Origin: Nitrospira sp. SG-bin1
Lineage (GTDB): Bacteria > Nitrospirota > Nitrospiria > Nitrospirales > Nitrospiraceae
Direction of reading: 5' to 3'
Assembly (NCBI GenBank): GCA_002083365.1
Contig: LVWS01000008.1
Span: 60,829-124,828, forward strand
Length of the DNA: 64,000 bases
Part shown: positions 32,459 to 41,625 of the stretch, piece by piece
Numbering within the stretch: position 1 is the stretch's first letter
How the letters are laid out: each line of letters begins with the position of its first letter
The notes under the pieces: generated by a model
Databases searched by the model: none
The model's input: only the letters and a program-made list of their open reading frames with translations
Told to the model about the DNA's origin: nothing
Program-made: the position numbers and the translations under genes

Positions 32459-33469
32459 ATGAATGCTTATCTCAATATCCGCAGTTCTCAATATGTCGGC
32501 ACATTGATATCGCTCAGCTTGATGGTGGCGGGATGCTCAATGTTTTCCGGAGAAGCCAAGCTTCAGAAAAATGCCAAAGGATCAGTCTACCTCAAGGAAA
32601 TTGCGGATTGGTCGTTTGAAGCCAATCACCCCGCCACCATCGATCAAATGACGATGCTGAAAATAGTCAAAGGCGTTGTAACGGACGACGTTCAGAAAAT
32701 GACAGGCAACATGCCCGCCAGTGGCAGCAAGCCGATGAGGGTATTCAGCGATGAAGACGCCGAATTTCTTGCTCCCCTGCTAGCCCAAGGCTTATCGCAA
32801 GCGAAACCGGAGCAGATTGTCGGTTTCAAGGTGTCTCCATCGGCAGGGTCAGGCACTGAACCCACAGCGGGCACCCTCTATATGTCCAAAGGATCGATCC
32901 ATCTGACGATCGCCTCTTCTCAAAACAGGAAGGTCACGGGGTTCACACCTAGTTCTGCCGCCCGTCTTGAAAAGGCTCCCTCGTTCATTGCCTTAGGAAG
33001 TGGCGCTATGACGATGATCATCGATCATCAGGCTCTTGCCAAAGGACCGATGCCAGGTTCGCCTGCTGCTGCAAGCGCCTCAAAGGCCGCCCCCGTATCC
33101 GCGTCTCAGGCCGCTTCAGTTGCACCATCCGCTATACCGGCACCGATCTCTTCGGCGGCAAAAGTATCGCCGTCACTAGATGATTCGCTGTTAGACCCTC
33201 AGGAGTTCCATGGACACAGCCGGAAGGAATTGGGTACGCCGGAATCGGCGTCGGACGAACTGTTGAACAGAAAATTGGATGAACTCCGTCAAGCCCGGGA
33301 AGCCAATAAGCTCAAAGACTCCGAGATCGCGATGTTGAAGAAGGAAGCCGCATGGATGAAACAGGAATTGCGTCAGCGCGCAGAAGAAGTCAAAGCGATG
33401 AAGGCCAGCAAAACTGTCACCAAATCAATTCCTAAAAAGAAATCGGCAGAGGCCTATCCAACCCGTTGA
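32459..33469 (+). CDS. Coiled-coil lipoprotein, function unknown
   Basis: A 336-aa lipoprotein starting at the ATG at 32459 (GGAG about 8 bases upstream), not at the in-frame upstream start. The signal sequence ends in LMVAGC, Cys26. Residues about 30-200 form a folded domain of unknown type (DWSFEANHPATIDQMTMLKIVKGV; GFKVSPS; GTLYMSKGSIHLTI). A Pro/Ala/Ser-rich linker (about 200-245) follows, and then a C-terminal coiled coil of about 75 residues rich in Lys, Glu, Leu and Arg. It could tether an envelope complex. No neighbour hints at its job: the next gene is convergent, with 16 bp between. Confidence 0.72.
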   Translation: MNAYLNIRSSQYVGTLISLSLMVAGCSMFSGEAKLQKNAKGSVYLKEIADWSFEANHPATIDQMTMLKIVKGVVTDDVQKMTGNMPASGSKPMRVFSDEDAEFLAPLLAQGLSQAKPEQIVGFKVSPSAGSGTEPTAGTLYMSKGSIHLTIASSQNRKVTGFTPSSAARLEKAPSFIALGSGAMTMIIDHQALAKGPMPGSPAAASASKAAPVSASQAASVAPSAIPAPISSAAKVSPSLDDSLLDPQEFHGHSRKELGTPESASDELLNRKLDELRQAREANKLKDSEIAMLKKEAAWMKQELRQRAEEVKAMKASKTVTKSIPKKKSAEAYPTR

Positions 33470-33485
33470 TCGGCCGAGTGATCGA

Positions 33486-34202
33486 TCATTCGACATCGTA
33501 GACCTCAGGCTGCAGCAGAACCACCTCTTTGGACAGAGGCTGACGAAAGTTCATGCGACAGTAGCAGGCATACGTCACGTAGGTATCTTGGAGACAGTAC
33601 TGTGCCAGCTCACGTCCCTGCCTCTTCTCCCACATCTCCGCGACTTGCTCCCCACTGCCTGATTTCGTTTCGACATGCAAAGCTCGAGCTAATACATCAA
33701 GTTTGATCCACCCCCTCGTATCCCAATTACTCCAGATGGCCATGGTGTCATAAACCGGTTCGGTACGGAATTTCGCCAGATTGATGTCGAGGCTGGGTTT
33801 CACTTGATTGATGATCGACCGCTTTCTAATGAATGGCAGATCGAAGCCTAGTCCGTTATGCGTGATAAACAGAGTCGGACGGTCCAGGGCCAATCTGGCC
33901 CAGAATTGACGGAGCAGCTCCCGTTCGTTCGGTCCGTACCAGGCGACGGCGCTGCGTGCTTCCATCTGATCGGAAAATTCGAGCAGACCGATGCAGACAA
34001 TGCGGCTGAACGTTCCATCGTATGCCGACTTGGCGTATGACTCGTCTTCCGCACGGCGCTGTGCCTCGGCGGCTCCTGCAGAAAAAAGGTCATAGCTAGC
34101 TTCCCCTAAAGAAGCATCATGACCGGCGGGAGATTTCCCCGCTAGGCGAGCCCACTCCTCACGTGGGAGTTGAACCGTTTCTATATCCAGCACGACCTTC
34201 AT
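33486..34202 (-). CDS. PolB-like 3'-5' exonuclease (DEDDy family)
   Basis: A 238-aa protein of the predicted PolB-like 3'-5' exonuclease family. The start at 34202 gives MKVVLDIETV, with Asp6 and Glu8 as Exo I residues. Exo II is the Asp in THNGLGFDLPFI. Exo III has Tyr and Asp in YCLQDTYVTYACY, so all DEDD-type acids seem present. It is a stand-alone nuclease without polymerase domain. The ATG overlaps the mutT stop as ATGA, placing it in a likely oxidative DNA repair operon (mutY-mutT-exonuclease). Its substrate is unknown. Confidence 0.82.
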   Translation of the reverse strand: MKVVLDIETVQLPREEWARLAGKSPAGHDASLGEASYDLFSAGAAEAQRRAEDESYAKSAYDGTFSRIVCIGLLEFSDQMEARSAVAWYGPNERELLRQFWARLALDRPTLFITHNGLGFDLPFIRKRSIINQVKPSLDINLAKFRTEPVYDTMAIWSNWDTRGWIKLDVLARALHVETKSGSGEQVAEMWEKRQGRELAQYCLQDTYVTYACYCRMNFRQPLSKEVVLLQPEVYDVE

Positions 34203-34603
34203 CTCGAAGCTCCGAACGCATCGCGACACAAGGACTCGATCACCGTGAAGTCCGCCGGAGGAAACTTAAACTGTATGAGATCGCTGGGATGCACCCATCG
34301 GATCTCCTCACAACCGACAGGAACCGGTTCCCCCTCCTCGATGGCACATCGAAAAAAATGTAACTCTATGATTTTATCCAGATAGTCGTGTCGAATGACC
34401 CGATATGGGATAGGGAGGTCGATTCGAATGTTTAGCTCTTCAAAGAGTTCCCGTTGCAGACATTCCGTGAGCGATTCGCCTGTTTCCCGCTTTCCACCGG
34501 GAAATTCCCAGAAACCGGCTAAGTGGGAACCTAGCTTTCGACGGGCGATGAGGTAGCGACCGTCACGGTGAATGAGTCCTGCCGCCACTTCAATGACCTG
34601 CAT
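34199..34603 (-). CDS. mutT: NUDIX hydrolase, MutT/8-oxo-dGTPase type
   Basis: A 134-aa NUDIX protein. The start at 34603 gives MQVIEVAAGLI, the usual MutT opening. The Nudix box runs from Gly37 (GKRETGE, then RELFEELNI at 51-59). The only deviation is Asn58 where Gly is usual. ARRKLGSHLAGFWEFPGG is typical of enzymes sanitising 8-oxo-dGTP. It lies 10 bp after mutY and overlaps the exonuclease gene by 4 bp, which supports a role in preventing 8-oxoG mutations. Confidence 0.85.
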   Translation of the reverse strand: MQVIEVAAGLIHRDGRYLIARRKLGSHLAGFWEFPGGKRETGESLTECLQRELFEELNIRIDLPIPYRVIRHDYLDKIIELHFFRCAIEEGEPVPVGCEEIRWVHPSDLIQFKFPPADFTVIESLCRDAFGASR

Positions 34604-34613
34604 GATCAGCCTA

Positions 34614-35327
34614 CTACCGTTCACGCGTCACCGGACTGAACGGATATGTCTTACAGAGCGACTTCATCGGACACAGGAGACAATAGGGGTCGCGAGCGGT
34701 GCAGACCATCGCTCCGAAGTCCATGAGCGCCTGGTTAAAGTCATACCCCTTCCCCGGCGGAATCAACGCTTCTGACAATTCCCATAACAGCGTCTTCTGT
34801 GCTTTGGGCTCACCCCCCGCCACAAATACCCTGTGTAGGACACGAATCACGTTCGTGTCCAGGATGGGTGCATCTTCATTGAAGGCGAAGGAGCGAATTG
34901 CCCCGGCCGTATACCGCCCAATCCCTTTGAACGAGAGCAACTCGTCGGCGTCATTGGGTAATTTTCCTCCGTACCGCTCCACTGTCTCGCAAGCGATTCC
35001 GTGGAGCCGCTCCGGGCGGATATTATACCCAAGGGGATACCAAGTCTTCTTGACATCGGCGACCGGAGCTTCGGCCAAGTCTTGGAAACTTGGATAACGT
35101 GCCAAAAACTCGTGGTACTTGGGGACAACCCGATCAACTTGGGTCTGCTGAAGCATCACCTCTGAGACGAGGATATGATAAGGGTCCGACGTTTTTCGCC
35201 AGGGCAAATCACGGCCATGCTCCCCATACCACTTCAAGAGTCTCCGCTGAAACCGACGCTTTGCAGACAGACCTGGGAATACCACCGTACGAGGCTTTTT
35301 CTTGTTGGCAGGACGTCGCGCGGGCAT
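34614..35327 (-). CDS. mutY: A/G-specific adenine glycosylase, short form
   Basis: A 237-aa HhH-GPD glycosylase removing adenine mispaired with 8-oxoG. The catalytic Glu56 is in SEVMLQQTQV and Asp157 in LDTNVIRV. The hairpin LLSFKGIGRYTAGAI and the iron-sulfur ligands Cys209-x6-Cys216-x2-Cys219-x5-Cys225 are complete. Unlike the 350-aa E. coli enzyme it ends right after the cluster and lacks the C-terminal MutT-like domain that senses 8-oxoG. A separate mutT follows 10 bp later. The start at 35327 has an AGGAGAGG ribosome site, so the 13-codon upstream extension is rejected. Confidence 0.92.
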   Translation of the reverse strand: MPARRPANKKKPRTVVFPGLSAKRRFQRRLLKWYGEHGRDLPWRKTSDPYHILVSEVMLQQTQVDRVVPKYHEFLARYPSFQDLAEAPVADVKKTWYPLGYNIRPERLHGIACETVERYGGKLPNDADELLSFKGIGRYTAGAIRSFAFNEDAPILDTNVIRVLHRVFVAGGEPKAQKTLLWELSEALIPPGKGYDFNQALMDFGAMVCTARDPYCLLCPMKSLCKTYPFSPVTRER

Positions 35328-35429
35328 GGACAGACCTCTCCTCTCACAGTCTCTCAACCGCGGCATTGTAAAAGTCCCCTCTCATCAAAATCAAATGGAC
35401 TCCTCAACTCTTTGCGGTGAAGGAATGTT

Positions 35430-36356
35430 TTACGTCATGTTGATACAGGCGGAGGGTGAGGAAGTTGAAACGGTATAGATCTTGAGACGAGGCTCGTTCT
35501 GAAAACTCACTTCGGCTCGCCGCGCCGACCTCTCGTCGCAAAATACACCGAAGACCGTGGCACCACTCCCCGACAGCAGGGCCATCTCAGCCTCTTCAGC
35601 CAGAAGTTTCTGCTTGATTTCGTGAAGAACCGGGTGAGCCTTGAACACTGCGGTTTCGAAATCGTTTTCGGCCGCTTGGAGCACCTCTTCCCATGAGAGT
35701 TCCGATGCTTGCCGCAACGCCGCATGGATATCCGAAAGAGGTCGTACCCCTGATCGGCTTACGGAGAGTTGTTGATACGCCCACTTTGTTTCGACCGGGA
35801 ACCCGGGATTGATCAGAACGACCCACCGGCTTCCCTTGATTCGTACCGGAGCGACCTTCTCGCCTCGCCCTTCCACAGTCGCGGAGGGAGCGAAAAAGAA
35901 GAAAGGAACATCACTTCCGAGTGTTTGACCGATATGGGCCATTTTCTCGACTGACCACCCTAAGTTTAACAGCTGGTTCAGCCCGACAATGGTCGCCGCG
36001 GCATCACTGCTCCCGCCCCCCATCCCCGCTCCCATTGGAATTCGCTTTTTCAGAGTCATATCTAAGCCGACGGTGCGTCCACTCTGTTCGAGGACGGCCG
36101 CCGCGGCACGATAAACCAGGTTTGAAAGATCGGTCTTCAGCGAAGGATCGTCGCACTGCAAGATGATGGTCGAATGGTCGGCACGAACGGAAATCGAAAG
36201 CTCATCCGCCAGCTGCACCGTCTGCATCAGAGACCAGAGATTGTGATAACCGTCAGGGCGGCGGTCGAGAATGCGAAGGACAAGATTGATCTTCGCGGGC
36301 GCGAACACGGTTAGGGAAGCAGGTACGGCGCTCGTTCCAAAAGAAAGGCTAGTCAC
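35430..36356 (-). CDS. ispE: 4-diphosphocytidyl-2-C-methyl-D-erythritol kinase
   Basis: A 308-aa GHMP kinase of the MEP isoprenoid pathway, phosphorylating CDP-ME. The start has the conserved FAPAKINLVLRIL (residues 18-30) and RPDGYHNLWSLMQTV. The ATP loop PMGAGMGGGSSDAA is at 107-120, and LLSGSGATVFGVF is the third GHMP motif. Isoprenoids made here feed undecaprenyl phosphate, needed by the mur genes of this window. Its start overlaps the end of pilR by 8 bp, so it is probably expressed with the pil genes. Confidence 0.95.
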   Translation of the reverse strand: MTSLSFGTSAVPASLTVFAPAKINLVLRILDRRPDGYHNLWSLMQTVQLADELSISVRADHSTIILQCDDPSLKTDLSNLVYRAAAAVLEQSGRTVGLDMTLKKRIPMGAGMGGGSSDAAATIVGLNQLLNLGWSVEKMAHIGQTLGSDVPFFFFAPSATVEGRGEKVAPVRIKGSRWVVLINPGFPVETKWAYQQLSVSRSGVRPLSDIHAALRQASELSWEEVLQAAENDFETAVFKAHPVLHEIKQKLLAEEAEMALLSGSGATVFGVFCDERSARRAEVSFQNEPRLKIYTVSTSSPSACINMT

Positions 36357-37734
36357 GACCTCCTTTTATAGCATACTTCTCCAAGCGGTACCGAAACGAT
36401 CTGGTGTTGAGTCTGAGCATCCGGGCGGCCTTGTTCTTGACCCATTTCGATCGTTCAAGCGCTTTCAGCAACAGATCCTTCTCGATTCCGTTGATAAGTC
36501 CTTCAAGGTCCAACCCCTCGTCAGTCAGATCCATAGGCATTACCGGCTGCTGCGGCTGCACTGTGGACCGATGAAGCCATCCACGCACCTCGGCGTCAGT
36601 CACCGGTCCTTCAGTCGAAAATGCGACGACCCGTTCGATCAGATTCTCCAACTCACGAACATTGCCGCGCCATTCATGCTCCAGTAGGACGTGCATCGCC
36701 TCCGGGCTGATCACGGGCTTGGGCTTCCCGCTTTCCTTCGAAAAACGATCCAAAAAGTGATTGACCAGTAACGGAATATCACCGGTGCGCATGCGCAAAG
36801 GCGGAAGCCGGATAGGAATCACATCCAAACGGTAGTACAGGTCCTCTCGAAACGAACCGTCCGCCACTGCTCTCTCGAGATCCTTATTGGTAGCGGCCAC
36901 CACTCGTACATCGACTTTGATGTCTTGGTTGCCGCCTACCCGTCGAAACTCCCGCTCTTGGATGACCCGGAGCAGCTTCACCTGAATCGTCGGAGTCGTA
37001 TCGCCGATCTCGTCGAGGAAAATCGTTCCTCCGTTGGCGATCTCGAAAAGCCCCGCTTTATTGGAGATGGCTCCGGTGAATGATCCCTTCATGTGGCCGA
37101 ACAACTCACTCTCCAGCAATGTTTCCGGGACTGCGCTGCAATTCACGGCCACAAAGGGGAGGGTACTTCTCGCACTGTTGTAATGAATCGCGCGTGCGAC
37201 CAACTCTTTTCCCGTTCCACTTTCGCCGCAGATAAGGACATTGCTTTTGGAGTCAGCGACCTTCCGCACGACATCGAACACTTTTTGCATCGCCTCGCTC
37301 TGGCCGACCAGCTGCGCGAATGACGATTGACTCGCCATTTCCCGTTTGAGAAGCATGTTTTCGGTCGTAAGCCGTCGCTTCTCCAGTGCATTCCGAATGA
37401 TCAACTGAACTTCGTCGACCTGGAACGGCTTCGTCAGATAGTCGTATGCCCCTTGTTTCATGGCTTCCACGGCGGAATCCGCCGTGGCAAAGGCCGTGAT
37501 GATCAGCACGACCGTCTCCGGCGAAGCGGACTTGACGGCCTTGAGAACCTCCATGCCGTCGATTTTCGGCATCCGCAAATCGGTGATGACCAGATCAAAG
37601 ATTTCTCGACTCAACAGCTCGATGGCTTCTTCACCGTCCATGGCAACGGTTACGGCGTATCCAGCCCGCTTGAGCATTATGCTCAACACATCACGCAAGC
37701 TTAGCTCGTCGTCAACGACTAGGATCTTTTCCAC
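36349..37734 (-). CDS. pilR: Sigma-54-dependent response regulator, PilR-like
   Basis: A 461-aa NtrC-family activator. The receiver domain has the phospho-acceptor Asp52. The AAA+ domain has Walker A GESGTGKE from residue 170, and the sigma-54 contact loop reads GSFTGA (217-222) instead of GAFTGA, a form often seen in PilR proteins. The C-terminal Fis-type HTH includes AARMLRLNTRSFRYRLEKY. PilR activates pilin transcription in other bacteria. Its start lies inside the end of pilS (16-bp overlap), and pilC precedes, so the assignment rests on both sequence and context. Confidence 0.9.
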   Translation of the reverse strand: MEKILVVDDELSLRDVLSIMLKRAGYAVTVAMDGEEAIELLSREIFDLVITDLRMPKIDGMEVLKAVKSASPETVVLIITAFATADSAVEAMKQGAYDYLTKPFQVDEVQLIIRNALEKRRLTTENMLLKREMASQSSFAQLVGQSEAMQKVFDVVRKVADSKSNVLICGESGTGKELVARAIHYNSARSTLPFVAVNCSAVPETLLESELFGHMKGSFTGAISNKAGLFEIANGGTIFLDEIGDTTPTIQVKLLRVIQEREFRRVGGNQDIKVDVRVVAATNKDLERAVADGSFREDLYYRLDVIPIRLPPLRMRTGDIPLLVNHFLDRFSKESGKPKPVISPEAMHVLLEHEWRGNVRELENLIERVVAFSTEGPVTDAEVRGWLHRSTVQPQQPVMPMDLTDEGLDLEGLINGIEKDLLLKALERSKWVKNKAARMLRLNTRSFRYRLEKYAIKGGRD

Positions 37735-39413
37735 GGTTCTCTACCCTCGTGCCAAAGTCGCACCCCTGAATCAGCCGTACGAGGCAAGCACACTCCAAAT
37801 CGTGTTCCTTGCCCTTCCTGACTTTCCACTTTGATCCATCCTCCGTGGAGGTCGACAATGCGATGCACCGCGGCCAGCCCCAATCCTGAGCCTCGCTTTT
37901 TGGTGGTAAAGAATGGCAGAAAAATTTTATCGAGATTCTTTCTCGGAATGCCTTCCCCCGTATCGTGGAACGAGACCTCAACCACCTCGGCCTTGCGCCC
38001 CGCGACATCGACCTTCCTGCACCCCGTTGCGATCGTCAATTGTCCGCCATTGGGCATGGCATCAAACGCATTGACCGCCAGATTCCAAAACACCTGTTTC
38101 ATTTGATCCTGATCCACTTGTGCGAGCAACACCCCGGGACACGGTGCTGCCGCAATGGTAAGATTCCCTCTGGCTCGTGCTTCATGTTGTACCAGATCAA
38201 GAGTCTCAGCAAGGACTTTGTTTAAATCGTACTCCACCCGATTCAGTGCCGGTGGCCTGGCATATTGGAGAAACTCCGTGATGATGGCATCCAACCGGGT
38301 CGCCTCCCGAACCGCGATGTCCATGAGGCGTTGGCTGGTCTCATCGGCGTGGAGATCTTTTCGAAGCATTTGCATCGCGCCGGCCAGTGCTCCCAAAGGA
38401 TTCCTGATTTCGTGCGCCATCCCTGCCGACATCTCTCCCAAGCTGGCCAACCATTCCTTTCGCCGCATTTCTTCTTCGAGGTCGCGGATCTGAGTCAGAT
38501 CCTTGAACACTCCAACCAGTCCGGTTTTCTCTCCTCGCTCGTGCAACGGCGCAAGCGTCATGCCGAGAATTAATCGATTACCGTCGGACCGCTTGCACTC
38601 TACTTCAAATCGCATGTGGGCGAAGCCCCCTTGCATGGAATCGTCATCTTGCTGGCTGGGATGCCAGTTAAACACTTCGCGCCAGGGACGGCTTTGTACT
38701 TGCTCAAAACTGTAACCCGTCGCTTCCTGCGCCGCAGGGTTGAACGACGTAATCTGACCCTTTTCATCGGTCGTAAAGACGCCGCTGCTGATGCTGTGAA
38801 CGATATTCTCATGGAATGCCTGGAGACGGCTCAGTCCCTGCTCCTTTTCGCGGAGCGCTTGATCTGCCAGCCGAAGCTGATCCGCAAGAGCGCCGCTCAG
38901 AAAACCGACGACCAAGAACGAGAGACTATAGACGCCGAATGCATGAAGCGTCTCGGCGGCGCTAAGGTCGGCACGAGGCAACCATCCCCATACTTCCGTG
39001 AGACCGTAAAGCTGCACATTGGTCAGAATCCCAAACAGAATGATGCAGAGGCTGGCCGTCAAGAGTCCCACACGTCGACGCGGGACCAAACTCGCGACCG
39101 TCACACTGATGACATATAGCACCGCAAACGGACTTTCAATTCCGCCGGTTCTGGCGATCAATACCGTCTCGACCAAGAAATCGATGGCAATCTGAGCCCA
39201 GGCGAATTGCACGAAAACATCAGGAGTAGTAAGCCATCGAAACAGGAACGCGTAGAGGATTGTGACCGCATACGTGAAGATGATCAGGGCATAGAATGTT
39301 TCAACTCGTTCGCCCTTGGTAACCTGAAACGCGAGGGACAGCCCTAACAGCAGAGTGACGATAACGACTCGCCACCCCATTAACCAGTAGATTCTGGTCT
39401 TAATATCGCCCAT
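37719..39413 (-). CDS. pilS: Membrane sensor histidine kinase, PilS-like
   Basis: A 564-aa kinase. Six hydrophobic segments occupy residues about 10-175, as in PilS. A PAS domain spans about 195-305 (TTDEKGQITSFNPAAQEATGYS). The H-box is AHEIRNPLGAL with His334. The HATPase region has N-box FWNLAVNAFDAMPNGG, then DTGEGIPRKNLDKIFLPFFTTKKRGSGLGL. It would phosphorylate the PilR encoded next. A C-terminal tail after the kinase is unremarkable. The 154-bp gap to pilC could hold a minor promoter. Confidence 0.9.
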   Translation of the reverse strand: MGDIKTRIYWLMGWRVVIVTLLLGLSLAFQVTKGERVETFYALIIFTYAVTILYAFLFRWLTTPDVFVQFAWAQIAIDFLVETVLIARTGGIESPFAVLYVISVTVASLVPRRRVGLLTASLCIILFGILTNVQLYGLTEVWGWLPRADLSAAETLHAFGVYSLSFLVVGFLSGALADQLRLADQALREKEQGLSRLQAFHENIVHSISSGVFTTDEKGQITSFNPAAQEATGYSFEQVQSRPWREVFNWHPSQQDDDSMQGGFAHMRFEVECKRSDGNRLILGMTLAPLHERGEKTGLVGVFKDLTQIRDLEEEMRRKEWLASLGEMSAGMAHEIRNPLGALAGAMQMLRKDLHADETSQRLMDIAVREATRLDAIITEFLQYARPPALNRVEYDLNKVLAETLDLVQHEARARGNLTIAAAPCPGVLLAQVDQDQMKQVFWNLAVNAFDAMPNGGQLTIATGCRKVDVAGRKAEVVEVSFHDTGEGIPRKNLDKIFLPFFTTKKRGSGLGLAAVHRIVDLHGGWIKVESQEGQGTRFGVCLPRTADSGVRLWHEGREPWKRS

Positions 39414-39567
39414 GGCCCCATGTCAGCGCGACGTGAATAGACGCATACCTGCGTTTATCGAGAAGTGGGGCATGAACTCATATCGAGGTAGGGTCAAATT
39501 GGATGCCAACAGCCAGAACCACCCCTTTCTTTATGCGGAGACCCTTCCAATCATTCCCATCCTTATG

Positions 39568-40785
39568 TCACGAGCTGATTGCCTGAGCCATTGTGAAGAT
39601 AGGCAGATACATCGCCACCACGATAAATCCGATGACGACTCCCAGAAATACCATCATCATCGGTTCCAATAACGCCGTGAGCGAGGCTACGGCCTGGTCC
39701 ACCTCATCCTCGTAGAAATCGGCAATTTTCCCTAACATGGCATCGAGCGCACCCGTTGATTCTCCGACCGCGATCATATGCGTCACCATCTTCGGAAAGA
39801 CCTGACTCTTCGCCAGAGGCTCGGAAATCGTCTTGCCTCCACTGATGCTCACCCTGGCGTTCACAAGCGCTTCTTCGATGATTTTGTTACCCGACGTCTT
39901 CGCGCAAATCGTCAAGGCGTCCAACAGAGGAACACCGCTGGTGATAAGCGTCCCCAACGTCCTCGTGAACTTGGCCACCGATGCTTTTCGCACCAAGTCT
40001 CCGAACACGGGCAGCTTCAAGATAAACTTGTCGATCTGATACTTCCCATTGGCCGTTGCATAGTATTTTTTGAATGCCACGACTCCAAGAATCACCGCTG
40101 CAAGAACGATGTACCAACTCGACTGTGCGAAATTACTCATATCGATCACAAGCTGAGTCGGCCCGGGCAGCGCCATTTTTCCGCCGGACATATCTTTGAA
40201 CATCTTTTCGAACACCGGAATCACGAAGATCATCAACACAGCGATCACGATGAACGCGATTCCCAAAATGGCCGACGGGTACACCATGGCACTTTTGATC
40301 TGGCCCTTCAATTTCATCGCTTTTTCGATATACTTTGAAAGCCGACCAAGAATGGTATCGAGCAACCCTCCGACTTCTCCCGCATGAACCATGTTGACAT
40401 AGAGGTCGTCGAACACTTTGGGATGTTTGCGAAGAGCGTCTGAAAACGTTGACCCTCCCTCGACCTGCACCTTGATCTCACCCACGGATTTTCTCAGAGC
40501 GGCATTCTCAGATTGAGTCGACAGAATTTCTAAACATTGGATTAATGGCAAACCCGCATTGATCATGGTTCCGAATTGCCTGGTGAACACCACTAAATCC
40601 TTTTCGCTTACCCCGCCTCCCAGACTGAAGCTGAACCCTTCTTTGGCAGCCTTCTCTTCGAGACTCGTCACCACCACGCTCTGCTTGCGTAGCTGCTCCA
40701 CGGCTTCATCTCGCGACTTGGCGACGAGTTCGCCTTTTTTCACCGCTCCGGATTTGCTTCGTCCGACATATGCAAAGGTGGCCAT
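39568..40785 (-). CDS. pilC: Type IV pilus inner-membrane platform protein PilC
   Basis: A 405-aa GspF/PilC protein with two repeated T2SSF domains (about 68-190 and 270-395), each starting with a motif like FTRQFGTMINAGLPLIQCLEIL and FTRTLGTLITSGVPLLDALTI. Three hydrophobic segments lie near 170-195, 220-238 and 370-395. It anchors the PilB/PilT motors in pilus extension and retraction. AGGACGAG precedes the ATG. The motor genes are not in this window. It is the first gene after a strong promoter at 40846-40874. Confidence 0.94.
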   Translation of the reverse strand: MATFAYVGRSKSGAVKKGELVAKSRDEAVEQLRKQSVVVTSLEEKAAKEGFSFSLGGGVSEKDLVVFTRQFGTMINAGLPLIQCLEILSTQSENAALRKSVGEIKVQVEGGSTFSDALRKHPKVFDDLYVNMVHAGEVGGLLDTILGRLSKYIEKAMKLKGQIKSAMVYPSAILGIAFIVIAVLMIFVIPVFEKMFKDMSGGKMALPGPTQLVIDMSNFAQSSWYIVLAAVILGVVAFKKYYATANGKYQIDKFILKLPVFGDLVRKASVAKFTRTLGTLITSGVPLLDALTICAKTSGNKIIEEALVNARVSISGGKTISEPLAKSQVFPKMVTHMIAVGESTGALDAMLGKIADFYEDEVDQAVASLTALLEPMMMVFLGVVIGFIVVAMYLPIFTMAQAISS

Positions 40786-40845
40786 AGATTCTCGTCCTGT
40801 CGTGGCTGCCAGAACCGGTTAAGGAAAGGCTAAGGCTACGAAGCG

Positions 40846-40874
40846 AGTCTACTGGGGGGTTAATAACCTGTCAA
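40846..40874 (-). promoter_or_regulatory. Strong sigma-70 promoter of the pilC operon
   Basis: On the minus strand TTGACA (40874-40869), exactly 17 bp, and TAGACT (40851-40846), followed by a leader of about 55 bases into pilC. The sequence between pgsA and pilC is otherwise empty. Confidence 0.7.
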
Positions 40875-40926
40875 AAACAATTGAATTATTTACCGAGCCG
40901 CAAACGAATGCTGAGGGAAGTGATCA

Positions 40927-41469
40927 TCAGGCAAGCGGTGGAGCGACATTCGTGTCACGATACCCTCGATAGAGGTAATGAAACCCTGAGGCAAGGGTGA
41001 ATCCAACCATCAGGACGACGAGCGGTGTGAGTAAGGAGCGGTCGATCCCACGCCATGCCCAAAAGACAATCAAGAAGACGTAGCTCAACTGAAGCAAGGT
41101 GGTTCCTTTCCCCAAGAATGTGGGAGTAACATTAATGGGCGTGCTCGTGACATGAGCCACTACGGTCCCCAGGAGGAGAATAATGTCCCGGCTCACGACC
41201 AAGATGACCAGCCAGGACGGCACTAGATGCAGCATCGCCAGCGAGATGAAACTCGACGTCAGCAGCAACTTGTCTGCTAATGGGTCCAGTAAGGTGCCCA
41301 ATCGTGTCCGCTGGTTCAGTTTTCTCGCGAGATGACCGTCAATGGCATCCGTCAGTCCGGCGATAAGCAACGTCAGAAGCGCGAACCCATACGAGCCGTA
41401 GGTCATGAATCCTATATAGACCGGGATCAAGAGAATTCGAAGGATTGTGAGGCTATTGGGAATGTTCAT
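40927..41469 (-). CDS. pgsA: CDP-alcohol phosphatidyltransferase, probable PgsA
   Basis: A 180-aa membrane enzyme. The CDP-alcohol motif DG-x2-AR-x8-G-x3-D-x3-D is complete in DAIDGHLARKLNQRTRLG followed by TLLDPLADK (about 41-67). About five hydrophobic segments surround it. PgsA makes phosphatidylglycerophosphate from CDP-diacylglycerol and glycerol 3-phosphate. A cardiolipin synthase of the same fold is the alternative. I start at the ATG at 41469 (MNIPNSLTILRI) rather than the upstream TTG. Confidence 0.87.
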   Translation of the reverse strand: MNIPNSLTILRILLIPVYIGFMTYGSYGFALLTLLIAGLTDAIDGHLARKLNQRTRLGTLLDPLADKLLLTSSFISLAMLHLVPSWLVILVVSRDIILLLGTVVAHVTSTPINVTPTFLGKGTTLLQLSYVFLIVFWAWRGIDRSLLTPLVVLMVGFTLASGFHYLYRGYRDTNVAPPLA

Positions 41470-41544
41470 GGAATGGAAGCTGGACAAGCCTCGGACTGAC
41501 TGGAGCGATGCATCTTAGTAATCGACGCTACGCTTGTCAACGAG

Positions 41545-41574
41545 TTGCAGGCTGTACGGATGACCCTCTATAAT
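41545..41574 (+). promoter_or_regulatory. Promoter of the 105-aa protein gene
   Basis: TTGCAG (41545-41550), an 18-bp spacer and a perfect TATAAT (41569-41574). The transcript would have a leader of about 45 bases containing GGAAGGA before the ATG at 41626. Confidence 0.6.
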
Positions 41575-41625
41575 TCAAGGACGTAGGTTTGAGCGCCAAT
41601 TGTTATGTCGGAAGGATAAAGAAGC

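Noticed and set aside
39493..39508. Sigma-54-like element upstream of pilS (TGGCAT, 5 bp, TTGAC on the minus strand)
   Set aside because: The -12 box lacks the essential GC (it has GA), and the pil genes already have a good sigma-70 promoter before pilC.
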